From contig JAGXHH010000162.1 of assembly GCA_024636355.1 (NCBI GenBank), positions 1-9,823 on the forward strand: a DNA stretch of 9,823 nucleotides, in the 5' to 3' direction. Of this stretch, positions 5,868-9,823 are shown piece after piece; the stretch's first letter is position 1, and each line of letters opens with the position of its first letter. The DNA is from Desulfobacteraceae bacterium. GTDB lineage: Bacteria > Desulfobacterota > Desulfobacteria > Desulfobacterales > Desulfosalsimonadaceae. The position numbers and the translations under genes are program-made. Below the pieces are notes generated by a model. It was not told the origin of the DNA, did not search any database, and saw only the letters and a program-made list of their open reading frames with translations.

Positions 5868-6040
5868 ACTTTCACCGAAACAACTGGAGCATTCCTGATG
5901 TCCAGATTTGTTTAAATATCGGATAAAATACCCCGTTTTTTTCCGGTCACTACGGGTATTTCCCCATGTTTTCCCGTCCGGCCTTCCTTTACATTTTCAG
6001 GTGACTGTAAAGCGAATAGGCGTTTCCTGGCATTTTCTTT
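5868..6040. other. Gap after the sulfotransferase with two weak hairpins
   Basis: A near-perfect inverted repeat AAATACCC (5926-5933) and GGGTATTT (5954-5961) encloses a run of T. CTTTACA (5987-5993) and TGTAAAG (6006-6012) form a second one with a 12-base loop. Either could take part in terminating the sulfotransferase transcript, but neither has the classic hairpin-plus-T-tail form. I see no gene here. Confidence 0.35.
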
Positions 6041-6126
6041 AATCCGGTTATCCGGAAAACTCCAGTTAATGATTTTTCTCGCAGAGCCGCTGAGAGTTCC
6101 TCTGCGCTCCCAGCGCCCTCTGCGAG
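6041..6126 (-). repeat. Dispersed hairpin element, family B, copy 2 (inverted)
   Basis: This is the reverse complement of 376-471. The tail (6041-6075) matches the other copy at 34 of 35 bases. Hairpin arms CTCGCAGAG (6078-6086) and CTCTGCGAG (6118-6126) are exact complements. The central segment is about eight bases shorter than in copy 1. It lies 43 bases beyond the stop of the hemerythrin gene and could serve as its terminator. Confidence 0.8.
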
Positions 6127-6168
6127 AGGATAATCGACAGTATATCGTGCTTTCGTGGGCACCGGGGC

Positions 6169-6654
6169 TTAGCCGGTCCGGAATTCTTCCAGATACCTTT
6201 TCACCATGGCTTTGCACCGTCGATCCGCATCGATCAGCGGGAAGAGTTCGATCAGTTCCCGTTTGGCATGGACTTTCAGTCGCTCAAAAAAGTGGGTTAC
6301 CGTTTCGATAAGTGCCGCATCGGTCTGCCCGGGGGCAAAACGATGTTTCTGTTCCAGCATCCATTCGAGCTCCTTTTCCAGGATGCCATGTTCCTTCTGG
6401 AAATGAAGCACCATCAGGGTGGTGTCATAGGATGCGGCGCCATCAACAGCCGCGGGAAAAAAGACCAGTTCTTCCATTTCGAAATGGCGGAGCAAATCCT
6501 TTTTCAGGAAATCAAAAAATTCATGGAGCTTGGAGAAAAACGCCTCATCCTGCTGGGCGACGCCTTTTGAAAACCGAACCACATAATCGGCGATCAGCTT
6601 GTGCTCCCCGGACAATCTGGCAATGACGTTGTCGATGCTGTTATCGGTAGTCAC
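6169..6654 (-). CDS. Hemerythrin HHE-domain protein
   Basis: Bacterial hemerythrins bind O2 or sense oxygen, NO or iron through a di-iron centre in a four-helix bundle. The 161-residue, mostly helical protein shows the ligand pattern: His18 in GEHKLI, His57 and Glu61 in RHFEMEE, His89 in QKEHGILEKELE (His84 nearby), and His129 with Glu133 in HAKRELIELFPL. The LFP ending of the last helix is typical of the family. It fills almost the whole protein, with no sensor or kinase domain attached, and has no signal peptide. Translation starts at a GTG (6652-6654) preceded by AAGGGGGG at a good distance; a later start would cut the first helix. It is divergent from the alkB gene, with 461 bases between them, which suggests but does not prove a shared link to oxygen. 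Confidence 0.87.
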   Translation of the reverse strand: MTTDNSIDNVIARLSGEHKLIADYVVRFSKGVAQQDEAFFSKLHEFFDFLKKDLLRHFEMEELVFFPAAVDGAASYDTTLMVLHFQKEHGILEKELEWMLEQKHRFAPGQTDAALIETVTHFFERLKVHAKRELIELFPLIDADRRCKAMVKRYLEEFRTG

Positions 6655-6683
6655 TAAAAACCCCCCTTAAAAATTTTTCGCCC

Positions 6684-6699
6684 GGAAGCGAGCGCTTCC
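6684..6699. promoter_or_regulatory. Palindrome GGAAGCGAGCGCTTCC upstream of the hemerythrin gene
   Basis: Seven-base arms GGAAGCG and CGCTTCC are separated by two bases. The site lies 30 bases upstream of the hemerythrin start, where an operator or leader hairpin could act. I find no second copy in the window. The size fits a dimeric regulator site, but no regulator gene adjoins it. Confidence 0.35.
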
Positions 6700-6959
6700 C
6701 TGTTGATAAGAACAATATACAAAAGATCTATAGTGACAGTTGCAGGAAAGGAGCAAGTAAAAAGATCACAAACCGTTACTCGGGGCTTGCCTGATACCCA
6801 TCATGTTTGCGAAAAGCCGATCCGTGCACGTGCACGGAAAACCGGTGACATTAGCCCATAGATGTGCTGACGAAGGAAGCGCATCGGCTGCGTACCGGAA
6901 ATCTGACCGGTTTCCCATGCAAAGGGAGCTTTATTGGCTGAATAGTTACAAAATCCCTT
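6700..6959. other. Gene-free gap upstream of alkB holding the second CGTGCACGTGCACG palindrome
   Basis: An 18-base perfect palindrome TCCGTGCACGTGCACGGA lies at 6821-6838 and contains the 14-mer also found at 4309-4322. An AAGGAG near 6747 has no start codon at a useful distance. An open frame from 6803 to 7057 reads through this palindrome and the CATG repeats; it has no ribosome site and no recognisable sequence, so I do not call it. No promoter stands out. Confidence 0.5.
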
Positions 6960-6995
6960 CATGGATCTTCATGAATCTCATGTTCTTCATGTTGA
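6960..6995 (-). repeat. CATGAAGA-type nine-base repeats, second occurrence
   Basis: CATG recurs at 6960, 6970, 6979 and 6988 within TTCATG words. Read on the minus strand these are CATGAAGAA, CATGAGATT, CATGAAGAT and CATGAAGG words, the same family as the arms at 4330-4406. A small hairpin CTTGTT-CAA-AACAAG follows at 7001-7015. Confidence 0.55.
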
Positions 6996-7054
6996 AAAAT
7001 CTTGTTCAAAACAAGAAAATCCCAGTTGGAGCTATTATTAATTTGATATGCCCC

Positions 7055-7096
7055 TAAACCTTAAACCCTAAACCCTAAACCCTGAACCTTGAACCC
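7055..7096 (+). repeat. Heptamer tandem array TRAACCY, 6 units, telomere-like
   Basis: Six consecutive seven-base units read TAAACCT, three times TAAACCC, TGAACCT and TGAACCC. The last unit ends three bases before the AAAGGAG site of alkB. TAAACCC happens to equal the complement of the plant-type telomere repeat; in this bacterial context I take that as coincidence. It is related to the TGAACYY array at 4564-4675 by a G/A change in the second position. Confidence 0.85.
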
Positions 7097-7115
7097 GTAA
7101 AGGAGCGAATCCGAT

Positions 7116-8186
7116 ATGAATCAGGCAACTTCCGGTCGTCGGGCACAACACCTGGACATCCTGTCGTTTGCTCTCGTCTACCTCGTGCCCGTCAGTGTGG
7201 CAGCGGGGTACTGGATGGGCGGTGCGTTTACGTTTCTAACCCCGGTGTTTGTCTTCGGGGTGGTTCCGGTGATCGATTTAATCATCGGCGTGGATGTGCG
7301 CAATCCGGCCGAGGACGAAATCGACCGGCTGGAGCGGATGCGGGCATACCGGGTCCTGACATGGGGCTGTGCGCCCCTGCAGGTTCTGGTAGTGTTATGG
7401 GGTGCTCATGTGGTGTCGGGCGGCATGCCGACGCTGACCGAACTTGTCGGATTTACGGTTTCCACAGGGGTTTCCTCAGGGATTCTGGGAATCAATGTCG
7501 CTCATGAACTCATTCACCGGGTCAATCACCGATTTGAACCGCTGCTGGGCAAAATCATGCTCATCACGGTTTTCTATGCCCATTGGGGACAAGAGCATGT
7601 CGTCGGGCACCATCGGTATGTGGCCACGCCGGAGGACCCGGCAACCGCGAGACTCGGGGAATCGTATTACGCGTTCTGGCCCCGGACGGTGATCGGCGGG
7701 TTTAAAAAAGCGTGGGAGTTTGCGGCCGCCCGGATGGAAAAACAGGGGCGGCCGGTCTGGCATCCGGGCAATCCGATTGTCGTCCTGCTTGTCGTCCAGG
7801 CAGCATTGCTCGTATTTGTCGGTTTATTCTATGGGCTGCCGGCGGCGGTTTTTCTGGTTGCGCAGGGGATTATCGCCTTTTCACTGCTCGAAATCGTCAA
7901 CTACATTGAACATTACGGGTTATCGCGGCAGCAGATCGGAAACGGCCGCTATGAACCGGTCAAGCCCCGGCATTCATGGAATTCGAGCAACTGGCTGACC
8001 AACCGGTTCCTGTTCAACCTGCAGCGGCATTCGGACCATCATTACAAGCCGGGCCGACGCTACCAACTGCTGCGGCATCATGACGAAGGTCCCCAGCTGC
8101 CGACCGGTTATGCCGGTATGGTGGTCCTTGCCGCCATCCCGCCGTTGTGGCGGTACGTTGTGGACCGGCGGGTTGAGAATCGTTGA
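7116..8186 (+). CDS. alkB: Alkane 1-monooxygenase, AlkB type (integral-membrane di-iron hydroxylase)
   Basis: AlkB inserts one oxygen atom from O2 at the end of an alkane or similar chain, taking electrons from rubredoxin, in the inner membrane. The histidine boxes are complete: HELIHR (130-135, plus His138), EHVVGHHRYVATPEDPA (160-176), and LQRHSDHHYKPGRRYQLLR (302-320). The AlkB-specific NYIEHYGL (262-269) is also present. This last motif separates AlkB from desaturases and other histidine-box enzymes. Hydrophobic segments lie around 15-58, 83-99, 111-126, 143-157, 221-262 and 331-347. At 356 residues it is shorter than the 401 of Pseudomonas AlkB, but the C-terminal GYAGMVVLAAIPPLWRYVVD matches the usual end, so it is not truncated. 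AGGAG at 7101-7105 lies ten bases before the ATG. No rubredoxin or rubredoxin reductase gene is in the window. Confidence 0.92.
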   Translation: MNQATSGRRAQHLDILSFALVYLVPVSVAAGYWMGGAFTFLTPVFVFGVVPVIDLIIGVDVRNPAEDEIDRLERMRAYRVLTWGCAPLQVLVVLWGAHVVSGGMPTLTELVGFTVSTGVSSGILGINVAHELIHRVNHRFEPLLGKIMLITVFYAHWGQEHVVGHHRYVATPEDPATARLGESYYAFWPRTVIGGFKKAWEFAAARMEKQGRPVWHPGNPIVVLLVVQAALLVFVGLFYGLPAAVFLVAQGIIAFSLLEIVNYIEHYGLSRQQIGNGRYEPVKPRHSWNSSNWLTNRFLFNLQRHSDHHYKPGRRYQLLRHHDEGPQLPTGYAGMVVLAAIPPLWRYVVDRRVENR

Positions 8187-8212
8187 TTGAAAGAAAGATA
8201 AGACGGTTTTTA

Positions 8213-8665
8213 TCATACCCGTTCGTATCGGCCCATGATATAGGCCCGATCAACGACGTGATCGGTCATTGCTTTTTCGACTGTCAGCTTGTCCGCCGTG
8301 GCATGGAGTTCGAGTCTGATGTCCAATGCATAAAGGCGAAAGAAGTAGCGGTGTTCGCGGTCCGGCGGGCAGGGGCCGTAATACCCGGTTTTGCCTGCGG
8401 TGTTCTTTCCCGGCATTCCCTCGGGTTCTTTTCCTTCGGCAATTTCCCGGTTATCCGGGGGAATGTTGAAAACCACCCAGTGATCGAAAACCCCGTCTTC
8501 CCGGATTTCTTTCGGCACATCGTGATCGTCCATGATCAGGACCAGGCTTTCGGCGTTTGACGGCACACCGGAGATGTTCAGCGGTGGATTGATATTCTGC
8601 CCGTCGCAGGTGTATTTGGACGGGATCTGCCCTTCATTTTCAAATGCACTGCTTGTCAGTTCCAT
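8213..8665 (-). CDS. YbhB/YbcL family PEBP-like protein
   Basis: This 150-residue protein belongs to the phosphatidylethanolamine-binding (Raf kinase inhibitor-like) family; the bacterial role is unknown. Family features in order: SSAFENEGQIPSKYTCDGQNINPPL at the N terminus (split here by residue 10), the DDHDVP block (46-51, for the usual DPDAP), FDHWVVFNIP (60-69), and GYYGPCPPDREHRYFFRLYALD (94-115). His62, Asp47 and His105 lie where the ligand pocket is formed in the family. The DPDAP proline is replaced by aspartate, a modest departure. No signal peptide is seen, so it is probably cytoplasmic like YbhB. GGGAGG just upstream of the ATG at 8663-8665 supports the start. Its 3' end is 26 bases from that of alkB, with which it is convergent. 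Confidence 0.92.
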   Translation of the reverse strand: MELTSSAFENEGQIPSKYTCDGQNINPPLNISGVPSNAESLVLIMDDHDVPKEIREDGVFDHWVVFNIPPDNREIAEGKEPEGMPGKNTAGKTGYYGPCPPDREHRYFFRLYALDIRLELHATADKLTVEKAMTDHVVDRAYIMGRYERV

Positions 8666-8944
8666 ACCCCCCTCCCTTTTTTCTGCGGAATTGAAGTCGA
8701 TTACAATTTAAAATCATAATCGCGAACGGGGTCGCAAAAACATAGGGAAAATCCTGTATTTTTCCAGGTCGGGTGAGGTATAAAACTCCCGAATCATCGG
8801 TCCATGCGTCACAGCCGCTTCCCTTTCCGGAGAAGAGCAGGCCCCCGGTTGTATCGGCATTCGATAAACCTTTGAATTGACCGGAATTGCATGGTAAGGT
8901 GTTTTTCAAATTTTTACAGCACGTCATCCAACCTGGAAGGATAT
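8666..8944. other. Divergent intergenic region, no gene seen
   Basis: It separates the YbhB-like gene (minus) from the phosphatidyltransferase gene (plus), so it should hold both promoters. TTGACC at 8877-8882 resembles a -35 box, but the hexamer 17 bases on is a poor -10 match. GGAAGG at 8935-8940 is the likely ribosome site for the next gene. Unlike the other gaps, I find no member of the repeat families here. Confidence 0.35.
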
Positions 8945-9823
8945 ATGTCAAATAGAGAGATAATCTTGAAAAAAATGGCGCCCATAATGGTGTATGGACG
9001 CCCTCCGCTGGTTTTTGCCGGCATGATCTGTGCCATGGCGGTAATGCTCAACCGAAGCCAGTCGCTTTATATTCTTGGTATACTGCTGTTTTTTGTTTCC
9101 ATGATTTTCGACCTGGTCGACGGCTGGTTTGCCGAGCGGTTCATCCCGAATACAAGCCTGGCCAAGCTGGCGGACCGGATGATGAACCGGATCGTCTATT
9201 CGATCGTTTTTCCCCTGGTTTCCGTCGGGATGATGTGGCGCCTGATCTTTACGGCGCACGGCCATGGACGCCTGCAGCTGCTGCATGCCATATTCGTATT
9301 GATTCTTTGTGTAACCGTTTTGATCCGGGATAATTTTGCGCATTTCATGCGCGGGTTCGCCTTGCGCAATGGGCAGGAGCCGGAACTCCGGGAGATAAAC
9401 CGGCTGCGGACCATCGTGGCCGCCCCTCTCGGCCTGCTCCTCTATATATACGCTTTCTATGTCCCGGCGGACGGGAGCACGAACGCGTTTTATTCGATTA
9501 TTTCCTGGCTGGGCAACCTGCCGGTGAATAAACTCTTTATTATCGAAATCCTTTTCCTGATCATCAATTTCGGTTCGATCGCCGGATACTGCCGTAAATA
9601 CGGCACCTATTTTTTAAATGACATCTGCCTGGACGACAACCTGCTGCGGCGGCGCATTCTGTCCGTGTTCCCAAATGCGCTGACCCTGATGAACGCTATT
9701 ATGGGACTGCTGGCGGTCTTCTTTGCCTATCAGTCGAAAATGCTTGAATCTTACCTGCTGATCATGGGAGCCGCAATTTTTGACAAGCTCGACGGCGCCA
9801 TGGCACGAAAACTCGGACTGACC
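8945..9823 (+). CDS. Membrane protein with two CDP-alcohol phosphatidyltransferase domains (3' end missing)
   Basis: The frame is open for 293 codons and runs off the right edge. CDP-alcohol phosphatidyltransferases join a CDP-linked lipid or alcohol to a second alcohol in the membrane, using the motif DxxDGxxAR(x8)GxxxDxxxD. The first copy at residues 56-81 is DLVDGWFAE ... ALADRMMN-like: Asp56, Asp59, Gly60, Ala63 and Asp77 are kept, but Arg becomes Glu64, Gly becomes Ala73 and the final Asp, the expected catalytic base, becomes Asn81. The second domain begins with FPNALTLMNAIMGLLAVFF (242-260), a typical domain start, and has intact DKLDGAMAR at 280-288 before the sequence ends. Hydrophobic segments occur near 22-36, 41-57, 84-98, 111-126, 157-172, 197-213 and 247-277. 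GGAAGG lies four bases before the ATG. The product lipid cannot be told. Confidence 0.82.
   Translation, partial: MSNREIILKKMAPIMVYGRPPLVFAGMICAMAVMLNRSQSLYILGILLFFVSMIFDLVDGWFAERFIPNTSLAKLADRMMNRIVYSIVFPLVSVGMMWRLIFTAHGHGRLQLLHAIFVLILCVTVLIRDNFAHFMRGFALRNGQEPELREINRLRTIVAAPLGLLLYIYAFYVPADGSTNAFYSIISWLGNLPVNKLFIIEILFLIINFGSIAGYCRKYGTYFLNDICLDDNLLRRRILSVFPNALTLMNAIMGLLAVFFAYQSKMLESYLLIMGAAIFDKLDGAMARKLGLT

Noticed and set aside
6803..7057. An 84-codon plus-strand open frame before alkB
   Set aside because: It has no ribosome-binding site or recognisable sequence and is built largely from the palindrome, CATG repeats and start of the heptamer array.
7055..7096. A eukaryotic telomere or contamination signal from the TAAACCC units
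   Set aside because: Only three exact units exist, they grade into TGAACCY units seen elsewhere in the window, and the flanking genes are plainly bacterial.

Overview
The window looks like a piece of a Gram-negative bacterial chromosome of moderate-to-high GC. I infer a Desulfobacterota (deltaproteobacterial) host. The reasons are a short RdgC-like protein, a PHP-domain protein of the endonuclease Q/helicase type, and intergenic regions packed with the dispersed low-complexity repeats that, from memory, are typical of Desulfobacteraceae genomes. No rRNA, tRNA, CRISPR array, transposase or phage gene is visible.

Layout from left to right. The 5' end of a PHP-domain nuclease/helicase gene runs off the left edge (minus). 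A repeat-rich gap follows. Next is an overlapping pair of plus-strand genes that together look like one RdgC protein split into an N-terminal and a C-terminal polypeptide. A repeat array then faces the convergent manganese exporter gene mntP (minus). A thiolase gene (plus) is divergent from mntP. After it comes a 560-base gap built almost entirely of palindromes and tandem repeats, then a PAPS-type sulfotransferase gene (plus). A hemerythrin-domain gene (minus) is divergent from an alkB-type alkane monooxygenase gene (plus), with more repeats between them. A YbhB/PEBP-family gene (minus) is convergent with alkB. Last, a membrane protein with two CDP-alcohol phosphatidyltransferase domains (plus) runs off the right edge.

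Apart from the rdgC pair, the genes are single units facing in alternating directions, so I see no long operon or pathway cluster. The themes are DNA maintenance (PHP nuclease, RdgC), metal and oxygen handling (MntP, hemerythrin, AlkB) and lipid or acyl metabolism (thiolase, AlkB, CDP-alcohol phosphatidyltransferase). Any functional link between hemerythrin and AlkB is inference from adjacency and shared oxygen chemistry.

The most notable observations are: (1) the RdgC split with an 8-base overlap and its own Shine-Dalgarno site; (2) the tandem CDP-alcohol phosphatidyltransferase protein whose first active-site motif is degenerate and second is intact; (3) two intergenic regions that carry the same three repeat modules in the same order (a CGTGCACGTGCACG palindrome, CATGAAGA-type repeats, a TRAACCY heptamer array), each ending just before a gene start; and (4) a roughly 90-base hairpin element present as two inverted copies 5.6 kb apart.
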